Shown here piece after piece: positions 15,851 through 24,109 of a stretch of DNA of 64,000 nt. The stretch comes from IDS-8 sp035304345 (GTDB lineage Bacteria; Pseudomonadota; Gammaproteobacteria; Steroidobacterales; Woeseiaceae): the NCBI GenBank assembly GCA_035304345.1, contig DATGQE010000022.1, positions 124,001 to 188,000 on the forward strand, read 5' to 3'. The notes beneath the pieces are model-generated. The model searched no databases. It saw nothing but the letters and a program-made list of their open reading frames with translations, and was not told where the DNA came from. Each line of letters starts with the position of its first letter. Position 1 is the stretch's first letter. A program made the translations under genes and the position numbers.

Positions 15851-17115
15851 GGGTTCTTCTTCTTGAAGAGCTCGTGGAACACGGGATAGATGTCGGCCGC
15901 GCTCGTCACCCGCTTCATGGCGAAGCAGTCCGGGTACTGATCGAGCACTTCCTCGTAGGCGCGCCAGAGGGCCTGTTCCGTGTGCTCCGAGATCTCCACG
16001 TAGGCAAAGTACTGCACGAGCGGGAGGATGCTGTTGACCAGGAGGTCCCGGGCGATGGGGGAATCGTCCTGCCAGTTCTCCCCATCGGACGCCTGCGCCG
16101 CGTAGATGTTCCAGTCAGACGTCGGGTACCGGTCGTGAATGATGTCCCGCATGAGCTTCAGCACGCTGGACACCACGGTTCCGCCGGTCTCCCTCGAATA
16201 GAAGAACTCCTCCTCGTCGACCTCGCTCGCGACGGTGTGGTGCCGCAGGAAGACGATGTCGATCTTCTTGTAGGTCTGCTTCAGGAACAGGTGCAGCAAT
16301 ATGAAGAAGCGCTTCGCCAGGTCCTTGATCTCCTGCGTCATGGAGCCGGAGACGTCCATGAGGCAGAACATGACGGCATTGCTCGTCGGCAGCGGCTGCT
16401 GCACGAGGTTGTTGTAGCGCAGGTCGAAGTCGTCGAGGAACGGTATGTGGTTGAGTCGCCGCTCCAGCCGGTCGAGCTCGTTCCTGATCTCGCGCGCGCG
16501 ATCGAGCGCTGCGGGTGGCTCGCCGAGCGCTTCGAGCTCCTCGCGCAGCGCCTTCATCTGCCGCTTGATCGCCCCGGAGAGGGCGATGCGCCGGGCGTGT
16601 GCGCTCTTCAGCGACTGGAGCACGTTCAGGCGTGCCGGGATGCCGACCTTCGTGTAGCCACCCTTCTGGTAGCGGAACGTCTCGGTTTCCTTGAGCTGCT
16701 TCTTCACGAGGTGGGGCAGCTCGAGATCCTCGAATATGAAATCGAGGAACTCCTGGCGCGTCAGCTCGAAGACGAAGTCGTCCATTCCTTCGCCCGTGTT
16801 GCTGGCCCGGCCCCGGCCGCCCGCGCCGCCGCCCGCCGGCGGCCGCTTGATGCGATCGCCGGTCACGAACTCCTTGTTACCGGGCAGCACGCGCCGCTGG
16901 TGCCCGCCCGCGCCGTGGCGAAACATCGGCTCCGAAATGTCCTTGCGCGGGATGCTGATCTCGTCGCCGCGATCGGTGTCGGTGATGCTCCGTCGGTTCA
17001 CCGCGTCGGCGACCGCTTCCTTGATGTGACGGCGGAAGCGGCGCACGAAACGTTGCCGGTTGACGGCGCTCTTGTTGCGGCTCTCCTGGCGGCGATCGAT
17101 GATGAGGAAGGCCAT
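15847..17115 (-). CDS. yeaH: YeaH/DUF444 family protein with VWA-like domain
   Basis: 422 residues (E. coli YeaH is about 427). The start is MAFLIIDRRQESRNKSAVNR at 17115. The basic N-terminal third carries RQRFVRRFRRHIKEAV and a Gly-rich loop. The C-terminal half contains a von Willebrand A-like MIDAS motif, DVSGSM (in VMFCLMDVSGSMTQEIKDL), followed by SRETGGTVVSSVL. It is cotranscribed with prkA, whose stop is 18 bases upstream, and overlaps spoVR. In enterobacteria YeaG and YeaH act together in stationary-phase and nitrogen-starvation responses. The VWA domain suggests metal-dependent protein binding. Confidence 0.95.
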   Translation of the reverse strand: MAFLIIDRRQESRNKSAVNRQRFVRRFRRHIKEAVADAVNRRSITDTDRGDEISIPRKDISEPMFRHGAGGHQRRVLPGNKEFVTGDRIKRPPAGGGAGGRGRASNTGEGMDDFVFELTRQEFLDFIFEDLELPHLVKKQLKETETFRYQKGGYTKVGIPARLNVLQSLKSAHARRIALSGAIKRQMKALREELEALGEPPAALDRAREIRNELDRLERRLNHIPFLDDFDLRYNNLVQQPLPTSNAVMFCLMDVSGSMTQEIKDLAKRFFILLHLFLKQTYKKIDIVFLRHHTVASEVDEEEFFYSRETGGTVVSSVLKLMRDIIHDRYPTSDWNIYAAQASDGENWQDDSPIARDLLVNSILPLVQYFAYVEISEHTEQALWRAYEEVLDQYPDCFAMKRVTSAADIYPVFHELFKKKNP

Positions 17116-17132
17116 CCTGGTGTGTCCTGGCC

Positions 17133-19055
17133 CTACCGCGACTTGCGCACCCTCAGGTACCACTCCGACAAGAGCTTCACCTGCTTCTCCGTATATCCGT
17201 GCTCCGTCATGCGGCGTACGAAGTCGCGGTGCTTCTTCTGGTCCTCTGAGGAGGCCTTGGGGTTGAACGAGATCACCGGAAGCAGGTCTTCCGTGTTCGC
17301 GAACATGTTCTTCTCGATCACGAGCTTGAGCTTCTCGTAACTCGTCCACGCGGGGTTCTTGCCGTGGTTGGCGGCACGCGCCCGCAGCACGAAGTTCACG
17401 ACCTCGTGGCGGAAGTCCTTGGGGTTGGAGATCCCGGCCGGCTTCTCGATCTTTTCGAGCTCGTCGTTGAGCGCGGCATGGTCCAGGTTCTCTCCCGTCT
17501 CCGGGTTGCGGTAATCCTGGTCCTGGATCCAGAGGTCTGCGTACGTGATGTAGCGGTCGAACACGTTCTGCCCGTACTCGGAGTAGGACTCGAGGTAGGC
17601 CGTCTGGATCTCCTTGCCGATGAACTCGATGTAGCGCGGTGTCAGGTACTCCTTGATGAAGTTGAGGTAACGGTCCCGTGTTTCCGGCGGGAACTGCTCG
17701 TGCTCGATCTGTTTCTCGAGCACGTACAGGAGGTGGACCGGGTTCGCCGCGATCTCTGTCGTATCGAAGTTGAACACCTTCGACAGGATCTTGAAGGCGA
17801 AGCGCGTCGACAGGCCTTCCATGCCCTCGTCGACACCCGCGGCGTCCCGGTACTCCTGGATCGACTTCGCCTTCGGGTCCGTGTCCTTGAGGCTCTCACC
17901 GTCGTACACCCGCATCTTGGAGTAGATGCTGGAGTTCTCCGGCTCCACGAGCCGAGTGAGAACCGAAAACTGGGCCAGCATTCGCAGCGTGTCCGGCGCG
18001 CACGGCGCGTTCGCGAGCGAGCTGTTGCGCAGCAGCTTCTCGTAGATCTTGACCTCTTCAGTGACCTGCAGGCAGTAGGGCACCTTCACGATGTACACGC
18101 GGTCGATGAACGCCTCGTTGTTCCGGTTGTTCTTGAACGCCTGCCACTCCGCCTCGTTCGAGTGCGCCAGTATGATGCCCTCGAACGGAATGGAGCCGAT
18201 CGCCTCGGTGCCGTTGTAATTAGCCTCCTGCGACGCCGTCAGCAGAGGGTGCAGAACCTTGATGGGCGCCTTGAACATCTCGACGAACTCGAGAATGCCC
18301 TGGTTCGCGCGACACAGGCCGCCGGAGAAGCTGTAGGCGTCAGGGTCGTTCTGCGGGTACTCCTCGAGCTTGCGGATGTCGACCTTGCCGACCAGCGAAG
18401 AGATGTCCTGGTTGTTCTCGTCGCCCGGCTCCGTCTTCGAAATGGCGACCTGGTTGAGAATCGACGGGTGCTGCTTCACGACCCGGAACTTCGTGATGTC
18501 GCCGCCGTACTCCTTCAACCGTTTCGCGGCCCACGGCGACATGATCGTGTGCACGTAACGCTCCGGGATCCCGTATTCCTCCTGGAGGATTCGCGCGTCC
18601 TCGCGCGGGTTGAAGAGCCCGAGAGGGGATTCGTGCACCGGCGAGCCCTTCAGCGAATAGAAGGGCACCTTCTCCATGAGCTGCTTGAGCTTCTCGGCCA
18701 GTGAAGACTTGCCGCCGCCGACCGGCCCGAGCAGGTAGAGGATCTGCTTCTTCTCCTCCAGTCCCTGCGCGGCGTGCTTGAAGAAGGAGACGATCTGCTC
18801 GATGCACTCCTCCATTCCGTAGAAGTCATCGAACTCGCGATATCGCTTGATGACCTTGTTCGAGAAAATCCGGCTGAGGCGGGGGTCTTTGGAAGTGTCG
18901 ATCAGCTCCGGCTCGCCGATCGCTATCAGCAACCGTTCGGCAGCGGTTGCGTAGGCAGTCTTGTCTGTTTTGCAGATCTCTAGATATTCTTGAAGGCTGT
19001 ATTCTTCTTGTTCTGTATCTTCGTAACGCGATTGGTAGTTCGCGAAGATACTCAT
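17133..19055 (-). CDS. prkA: PrkA serine protein kinase / YeaG AAA+ protein
   Basis: 640 residues, matching YeaG/PrkA (about 644). The N-terminal AAA-type domain has the Walker A motif GPVGGGKSS (near residue 110). The C-terminal part resembles eukaryotic-type kinase folds only remotely. Known family members are reported as Ser kinases or as AAA+ proteases in stationary-phase stress. The conserved stretches SNKVIKRYREFDDFYGMEE and SNEAEWQAFKNNRNNEAFID are easily seen. It is the first gene of the operon, with a relatively A/T-rich leader of about 150 bases upstream that probably holds the promoter. I did not find a convincing sigma54 or sigma70 pair there. Confidence 0.96.
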   Translation of the reverse strand: MSIFANYQSRYEDTEQEEYSLQEYLEICKTDKTAYATAAERLLIAIGEPELIDTSKDPRLSRIFSNKVIKRYREFDDFYGMEECIEQIVSFFKHAAQGLEEKKQILYLLGPVGGGKSSLAEKLKQLMEKVPFYSLKGSPVHESPLGLFNPREDARILQEEYGIPERYVHTIMSPWAAKRLKEYGGDITKFRVVKQHPSILNQVAISKTEPGDENNQDISSLVGKVDIRKLEEYPQNDPDAYSFSGGLCRANQGILEFVEMFKAPIKVLHPLLTASQEANYNGTEAIGSIPFEGIILAHSNEAEWQAFKNNRNNEAFIDRVYIVKVPYCLQVTEEVKIYEKLLRNSSLANAPCAPDTLRMLAQFSVLTRLVEPENSSIYSKMRVYDGESLKDTDPKAKSIQEYRDAAGVDEGMEGLSTRFAFKILSKVFNFDTTEIAANPVHLLYVLEKQIEHEQFPPETRDRYLNFIKEYLTPRYIEFIGKEIQTAYLESYSEYGQNVFDRYITYADLWIQDQDYRNPETGENLDHAALNDELEKIEKPAGISNPKDFRHEVVNFVLRARAANHGKNPAWTSYEKLKLVIEKNMFANTEDLLPVISFNPKASSEDQKKHRDFVRRMTEHGYTEKQVKLLSEWYLRVRKSR

Positions 19056-20200
19056 TGCGAATTCTCCCGGCTTGCGCCTCTTGCTCGTTATGAAGTTCGT
19101 CGAAGCATCGAGTTAGGCTCGCTGTTCGTTCCTTTGCGGTCAATACGAAAACGATCCAATACTCCAGCGATGATAGCAACTTTAGAGAGCAAATCGTGAC
19201 CGATGTTCCATTTACAAAAAATTACCGGCGACGTTAGAATCGTGAACTGGATCGCGTTTCAGGAGAGCGACCCAGGGGTGGTGCGCCCCGCAACCCGAGT
19301 CCTGCCACATCGCTTCTCGCGTCCCGGCGGCCGTTGCGTCGTCAAGGGGCGACTTGCGCTTCCGGCGCCCATCGCCGATCCGCCCTTCGAGGGGCGCCTC
19401 TCCGGCCCACATTCGTCCCGAAGCAAGCATTTCGGTCCCCATCCGGCCCGCTGATCGGCCGCACACGGGCGCCGGCGGTCCAATCCGGCCCATCCCGGAG
19501 ACGATGGGCGCCGATTCGGCCCCTTCCCCGGCCGTGAGGGCGTCCGCGAGCGCGCATCGGCACGGATCGGCGGCCCGCCGCGCGCCGGGGCGCACCGACG
19601 GAGCTCGCTCCGGCTCGCGAAAGGCCCGCCCGAGCGCCGGCACCGGGATGCCGGCTCGCGGGCGCGCGGTGCTCCTTCGCCCGCCCGGCGGGCGATCGCA
19701 GGGGCCGCCGCGGTCCGCCGCGAAAGAAAGGGTGAGATCTCTCACGGTCGCCTGCAGCGGGTCGCCCCGCACCGAGCCGGCGCCGCACGCGCGCGCTCCG
19801 TGGCTCGGCGGGACGCTCGCGAGCGCGCAGTCCTCGCCCGATCGCCGGTCGATACCTCCACCCGTCACGTTCCCGCTTTTGCGTCGCGCCGCCGCGCATC
19901 GTCGATGACCGTAATGCAGGGCGGTGCTCCTCGCGCAGACCGTGACCGCGCGCGGAACCACGTGCACCCGCGCAAGATGCGCGTTGGGTGAATGCCTTCG
20001 CCGGGCGCACCGGAACACCGAGCGCTCGTGACGTCGAGAGGGCAAAGCTCGAGGGTCGTGCGCAGTGCAAGCTTGCTGCCATGCGTCCCTGTAAGGTAGA
20101 AGGGAGCGCGCGATGTCAGGCATGCTCGAATCGTGCAACGTGTGAACAAGGCTGTTAATGGCAGGTCGCAGCGGCGCTACCGGATGCCGATGGATGGCAC
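19056..20200. other. 1.1-kb gap without a convincing gene
   Basis: The first 150 bases are A/T-richer than the rest and are the likely prkA promoter region. From about 19260 to 20080 the DNA is very G+C-rich. Open frames here on both strands (for example 19342-20082 on -) encode Arg/Pro/Ala-rich strings with no domain, signal peptide or ribosome site, so I do not call them. A small inverted repeat GTGAGA-TC-TCTCAC lies at about 19731-19744. The last 120 bases precede the CcmI-like gene and may hold its promoter. Confidence 0.6.
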
Positions 20201-20809
20201 ATGATCTGGTTCGCTTTCGCGTTGATGATGCTGTCGGCCATGCTGTTCGTGGCCTGGCCGCTGCGGGTGGCATCGCACGGTCGCGGACTGATCGTGGCGG
20301 TCGCGACGGTGCTGATCGTATCGAGCGCCGTCTACCTGAACACCGGCACGCCGTTCGCCCCCGAGGCGGCGGGAACGAGCGATTCGATGGTGCGCCTCTT
20401 GAAGCAGCGTGCCGCAGAACATCCGGGCGATGCCGAGGCCTGGAAGATGCTGGGGCGATCCCTGCTCGCGGCCGAAGATTATGCGGGCGCCATCCCGGCC
20501 CTGGAACGAGCGGTCGAGCTCGAATCGGCGAAAGACGCGGAGACGCTGGTCGACCTCGGCGAAGCCGTGTTGAATGCCGATGAGCGGACGATCACGGGGC
20601 GAGCCGGAGAGTTGTTCGAGAAGGCACTGGCGCTCGACCCGTGGAATCCCCGTGCGCTGTTCTTCGGCGGCGTTGCCGCGATCGCGCGCGGCGAGCGGTC
20701 ACTCGCGGCGGACCGCTGGGAGTCGCTGCTGGATCGCTCGCCGCCGCCGGAGCTCGAGCCCGTGATCAGGCAACGCGTTTCGGAATGGCGCGGCGCGCCG
20801 GGCGAGTGA
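20201..20809 (+). CDS. CcmI/CycH-like membrane TPR protein
   Basis: 202-residue membrane protein. Two hydrophobic helices sit at the N-terminus (MIWFAFALMMLSAMLFVAW and GLIVAVATVLIVSSAVYL), followed by TPR repeats (AEAWKMLGRSLLAAEDYAGA; ALALDPWNPRALFFGGVAAI). The layout matches the TPR part of CcmI/CycH, which presents apocytochrome c to the haem ligation machinery. No other ccm genes are in the window. It lies upstream of a lectin-like gene, two haem-c proteins and a HiPIP, so a role in cytochrome maturation or assembly is plausible. It could also be a generic TPR scaffold. Confidence 0.75.
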   Translation: MIWFAFALMMLSAMLFVAWPLRVASHGRGLIVAVATVLIVSSAVYLNTGTPFAPEAAGTSDSMVRLLKQRAAEHPGDAEAWKMLGRSLLAAEDYAGAIPALERAVELESAKDAETLVDLGEAVLNADERTITGRAGELFEKALALDPWNPRALFFGGVAAIARGERSLAADRWESLLDRSPPPELEPVIRQRVSEWRGAPGE

Positions 20810-20843
20810 AGCGGGCGGTCCGGCGCGGAACCTCTACAACCTG

Positions 20844-21542
20844 ATGAGAAGGAACACTACAGTGCAAACGACCGCAGCATGGCGCATCCCGGCCTCGCGC
20901 AGGGCCTGGCTGATCTCACTGGTGCTTGCAGGACCTGGCGCCTTCGCGGCGGAACCGGACTGCTGGTACGGGGAAGGCAAGTACACGGTCGGGACGATTC
21001 TCTGCCAGGCAGGGATGACGATGCAGTGCCGGCGCGACGATGAAGGACGGCCGGTATGGGCATCGCTCGAGCAGCAGTGTGCGGTGCCGGCGCAGGAGAA
21101 CGCATTGTCCGGGACCGAGACGACGGCTCCGGCAGGCCGGCCGGAAAGTCCGGAAAGTCGCGTCGCCGACCGCGCGCCGGCCGGGCCGGCCGCGACGAGC
21201 ATCGGCCCCGGCCAAGCCGGGGGAGCCGCGATCGAGATTCTCTGGGCGGACTACGGTCGTGACGGCCACAAGTGCGACGCCGCTCCGGCCGTCACCGAAC
21301 GCTGCGACGGACAAGCGGAGTGCGAGCTCGTGGTCAGTGGCGATGCGCTGTGCGGCGATCCGTATCCGAAGCGAACGAAGCTCCTCAGCATCTATTTCGC
21401 CTGTACCGACGCGACCGGGTCGTACCTGCAGCCGCCCGTCTATGCCGAAGACGACAGCCACGTCGCGCTGCACTGCACCAACTTCAGCAAGCGGCAGCCC
21501 ATGTCCGAAAATTTTTCTCCAGGAGGCCCATCGAAGAAATGA
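20844..21542 (+). CDS. secreted protein with SUEL-like lectin domain
   Basis: 232-residue exported protein. The signal peptide ends at GAFAAEPDC. Residues about 35-75 form a small Cys/Trp domain (CWYGEGKYTVGTILCQ) resembling DUF1496, followed by a Pro/Ser-rich linker. Residues about 128-190 resemble the sea-urchin-egg-lectin (SUEL/Gal_Lectin) pattern: AxYGR-like ADYGRDGHKC, then CDGQAECELVVSG, then GDPYP, then TKLLSIYFAC, with cysteines in corresponding places. That fold binds galactose or rhamnose in animals. The assignment rests on motif spacing only. It is 34 bases after the CcmI-like gene and 120 bases before the cytochrome c gene. Confidence 0.65.
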   Translation: MRRNTTVQTTAAWRIPASRRAWLISLVLAGPGAFAAEPDCWYGEGKYTVGTILCQAGMTMQCRRDDEGRPVWASLEQQCAVPAQENALSGTETTAPAGRPESPESRVADRAPAGPAATSIGPGQAGGAAIEILWADYGRDGHKCDAAPAVTERCDGQAECELVVSGDALCGDPYPKRTKLLSIYFACTDATGSYLQPPVYAEDDSHVALHCTNFSKRQPMSENFSPGGPSKK

Positions 21543-21662
21543 CTATGCAAAGCGCATGTTGACTGCTTGACCGCCTGTCGACCCCTTGGGTATAAGCGTT
21601 GGCGGTCTCATCACTGTTGAATCGCCGGACGCACCCGGTCGACATCAATCAGAGGGGGAGAG

Positions 21663-22040
21663 ATGAAACCAGTAACAGCTTCGCTTGCGGCGTTGGTCTG
21701 TGCGGGATCGGTAGGCGTCGGTGCATTCATGTTGTCGACCCAGGCCGCCGCACAGGAGAATTTTGACGGAGCCTGGCGCTATCGCGTCTCTTGCGCCGGT
21801 TGCCACGACGACGACGGATCCGGTGTCTATGCATTCGGTCCGGCGCTGAAAGGCAACCAGTTCGTGGTGAACGCTCCTGCCGCCGTCATCATCCAGGTGA
21901 TCCAGCAGGGGCGGAACTACGGGGAGAGGAACCACCTCGCCTACGTAGGCATGCCTGCCTTCCACTACATCCGTGGCGGGGAAGCGGAAGCCCTCGTCGC
22001 ATACCTGAAAGGCGAACTGCAGAGCGGAGGGGCGCAATAA
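21663..22040 (+). CDS. small periplasmic monohaem cytochrome c
   Basis: 125 residues with an AGAGGGGGAGAG ribosome site immediately upstream. The signal peptide ends STQAAA-QE. One CXXCH haem-c motif, CAGCH (Cys44, Cys47, His48), binds haem covalently. Met97 in the GMPAF segment is the probable sixth ligand, as in class I cytochromes c. The C-terminal helix EAEALVAYLKGEL is typical. Its stop overlaps the start of the cytochrome-porin gene by one base (TAATG), so the two are probably translated together and may be redox partners. Confidence 0.93.
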   Translation: MKPVTASLAALVCAGSVGVGAFMLSTQAAAQENFDGAWRYRVSCAGCHDDDGSGVYAFGPALKGNQFVVNAPAAVIIQVIQQGRNYGERNHLAYVGMPAFHYIRGGEAEALVAYLKGELQSGGAQ

Positions 22041-23503
22041 TGAAGCGCAATTTCTTCTCGAAACTCAGCGGCTGCACCGGCGCGGTATCGGCGGCGGCGG
22101 TGCTCGTTTTCGCTCTCGCCGTTCCGGAAGACGCGTTCGCGGTGGCGGGCTTCGCACGCCAGACCGGCATGAACTGCAATTCCTGCCACACGCTCCACGG
22201 TGCCCCGACGCCGAACTTCACCTTCACTGGCAAGAAGTTCAACGCGATCGGCTATCGCCTGCCGAAGGGTATCAACTCGGTGATGGGCGACAGCCAGGAG
22301 CAGGGGAAGCCGGAGGATCTCGGCGAGTTCTTCAGGTTGCTGCCGACCACGTTCAGCGCCCGCTTCCAGTACCAGCTCGCGAACACGACGGAGCCGCCGG
22401 GGGCCGACGAGTTCGGGCCGGTGGTCACGAACCCCACGTCCCGCCTGGCGTTCTTCCCGTTCACCGGGCCGATCGGCAAGCACTGGGGCATCTGGACGGA
22501 GTTCTACATCGTGCCGTTCACGAGCGAGGACGGCGAGTGGGGGATTGCCGATACGAGCTACGAAGAGTTCGATATCCGCTACATCATCAACCCCGACAAC
22601 GAGTCCACGACGTTCGGCTTCTCGCTGAGCAACCAGGACATCTACGGGTTGTTCGGGTTCTCGCCGTTCCCCGGGCTGCCGAGCGGTATCGGCCGCGGCG
22701 GTGTCGGCGGCTACTCGCATCCGAACCGGGCCCAGCTCTACCACTACGGCTGGATCGACGACCGCTGGGTCTATGCGATTGGGGCCGAGACCGGCGATAC
22801 CAACTACGATTGGAGCCGGAACAACTGGCTGGGCTTTTTCGGCTACGCGCTGCGTAACCGGAATGACGACGAGTTGTGGCTGAACATCGCCTACCGCACC
22901 GGGAACGATGCGCTGCCGCTCGTCACGGCCAGCGGTGCCGAACGGTCCTCCAGGTCCTGGCAGTACCGCGATGCCGTCGGCGGGATCAGCGATACGCGCC
23001 GTGCACCGGGCGATCCGTGCCCCGGCCTGGATGGCCGTCGCGCCACGGGAAGCTGCGCCTACCTGGCCGAAGAGGTCGACAATCACGACTCGCTCGACGT
23101 CGAGGTACGCTGGGGCGCGCAGAACGTCGACAAGTTCTTCGGCAAGCGCGGAGCCGGCGACTGGAGCTTCGAGATGGTCGGGCGCCTGTCCTGGAACGAC
23201 GAGGATTACTTCGACGGTGCGGGTGCGGAGCGCAGGTCCTGGGGCTTCCAGCCGATGATCGGCTACAAGCACACGTGGTACTTCAAGCCGCTCATCCAGG
23301 GTGACTTCGACTTCGAGTTCCGGGACATGAACGGCCTGACACACGACATCGACACCAGCACCCGCTGGTCGCTCGCAGTGGTGTTCAAGCCCGTCGAGAA
23401 CTATCTCATCTACGCCCAGTACGGCAACAACGAGAGCATCGCGCTCAACCGCGGTGTGCTCACGGGCAAGACGTTCACGATAACGGCCGACGTATCGTTC
23501 TAG
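22040..23503 (+). CDS. outer-membrane cytochrome-porin fusion, Cyc2-like
   Basis: 487-residue protein. A signal peptide ends about DAFA-VAGF. A short haem domain has a single CNSCH motif (Cys46, Cys49, His50) in FARQTGMNCNSCHTLHG. The remaining 380 or so residues have strand-turn-strand composition with aromatic girdles and end in TITADVSF, the terminal Phe of outer-membrane barrels. One haem-c motif at the N-terminus followed by a barrel is the architecture of Cyc2, the Fe(II) oxidase of Acidithiobacillus and neutrophilic iron oxidisers, which is almost the same length. Sequence assignment to Cyc2 itself is not proven. It is co-translated with the small cytochrome c and precedes a HiPIP, consistent with an electron path across the outer membrane. 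Confidence 0.75.
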   Translation: MKRNFFSKLSGCTGAVSAAAVLVFALAVPEDAFAVAGFARQTGMNCNSCHTLHGAPTPNFTFTGKKFNAIGYRLPKGINSVMGDSQEQGKPEDLGEFFRLLPTTFSARFQYQLANTTEPPGADEFGPVVTNPTSRLAFFPFTGPIGKHWGIWTEFYIVPFTSEDGEWGIADTSYEEFDIRYIINPDNESTTFGFSLSNQDIYGLFGFSPFPGLPSGIGRGGVGGYSHPNRAQLYHYGWIDDRWVYAIGAETGDTNYDWSRNNWLGFFGYALRNRNDDELWLNIAYRTGNDALPLVTASGAERSSRSWQYRDAVGGISDTRRAPGDPCPGLDGRRATGSCAYLAEEVDNHDSLDVEVRWGAQNVDKFFGKRGAGDWSFEMVGRLSWNDEDYFDGAGAERRSWGFQPMIGYKHTWYFKPLIQGDFDFEFRDMNGLTHDIDTSTRWSLAVVFKPVENYLIYAQYGNNESIALNRGVLTGKTFTITADVSF

Positions 23504-23552
23504 TCGCCTGCTCGCGGGCGGCCGGACGATTCGTCCCGGCATAGCTGTAGAA

Positions 23553-23589
23553 GCGTACCCGCCGTCCGGTCACCGGGCGGCGGGTACGC
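23553..23589 (+). terminator. long hairpin between the cytochrome-porin and HiPIP genes
   Basis: Perfect 12-bp outer stem GCGTACCCGCCG / CGGCGGGTACGC, with an inner CCGGT-C-ACCGG stem. No T-run follows. It may be a Rho-aided terminator, an RNA-stabilising or processing hairpin, or an attenuator that sets different levels for the two genes. Confidence 0.5.
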
Positions 23590-23652
23590 TGTCCCTGCGG
23601 CAGGCAGGACTGGCGAACGCATCAGCAGGCGTTCCGAAGGAGGTTGATCGAC

Positions 23653-23988
23653 ATGAAGGACGAATTCTCCCCGTCACGACGGCGTGCACTGCGGAATTCC
23701 CTGGTGGCCGTTGCTGGGCTGGCGGGGCTGGGAGCGCTGGGCGTTTCCCCGGTTACCCGCGTGCGGGCCGAGGACCTGCCGAAGGTGTCGGAAGACGACC
23801 CGACGGCGCAGGCTCTCGCGTACACGCACGATGCGACGACCAGCGCCCGCACGGACCCGAATCAGTTCTGCAACAACTGCCTCTACTACAAGGGGACCGC
23901 GGACGACGCGTGGGCGCGGTGCGACCTGTTCCCCGGCAAGCTCGTGGCCGGCCCCGGCTGGTGCAACGCCTGGACGGCGAAGGGCTGA
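23653..23988 (+). CDS. high-potential iron-sulfur protein (HiPIP), Tat-exported
   Basis: 111 residues from ATG 23653, nine bases after AAGGAGG. A twin-arginine-type leader (SRRRALRNSLVAVAGLAGLG) exports the folded protein. Four cysteines (73, 76, 90, 104; CNNC, ARCDLF, GWCNAW) bind one [4Fe-4S] cluster in the HiPIP pattern. HiPIPs are soluble periplasmic electron carriers to reaction centres or terminal oxidases; the Iro protein of Acidithiobacillus is of this type. Position after the cytochrome-porin suggests it takes electrons from it or from the small cytochrome c. Confidence 0.95.
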   Translation: MKDEFSPSRRRALRNSLVAVAGLAGLGALGVSPVTRVRAEDLPKVSEDDPTAQALAYTHDATTSARTDPNQFCNNCLYYKGTADDAWARCDLFPGKLVAGPGWCNAWTAKG

Positions 23989-24005
23989 CGGCCTGACCGA
24001 CTCCC

Positions 24006-24049
24006 GGCGCACCCCGCGCGACCGGCGATCGCCGTCGCGCGGGTGCGCC
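24006..24049 (+). terminator. hairpin terminator after the HiPIP gene
   Basis: Long G+C stem from GGCGCACC...CGCGCGAC pairing with GTCGCGCG-GGTGCGCC, with one bulged C and an inner CGGCGATCGCCG palindrome. It begins 17 bases after the stop. Only a weak pyrimidine tract (CCCCTTCTCC) follows. Confidence 0.6.
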
Positions 24050-24109
24050 CCCCTTCTCCACAGGAATAGCCGGGCGACCGCGAATTGCGTGGTGCGCGCT
24101 CCCCGAGGC

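Noticed and set aside
19056..19210. A sigma54 promoter for prkA
   Set aside because: A GG-N9-GC match is visible, one base short of the required N10 spacing, so it is not claimed.
19342..20082. A 246-codon - strand frame and a 184-codon + strand frame in the gap before the CcmI-like gene
   Set aside because: Arg/Pro/Ala-rich, no ribosome site, no domain, and both strands open at once, as expected for non-coding GC-rich DNA.
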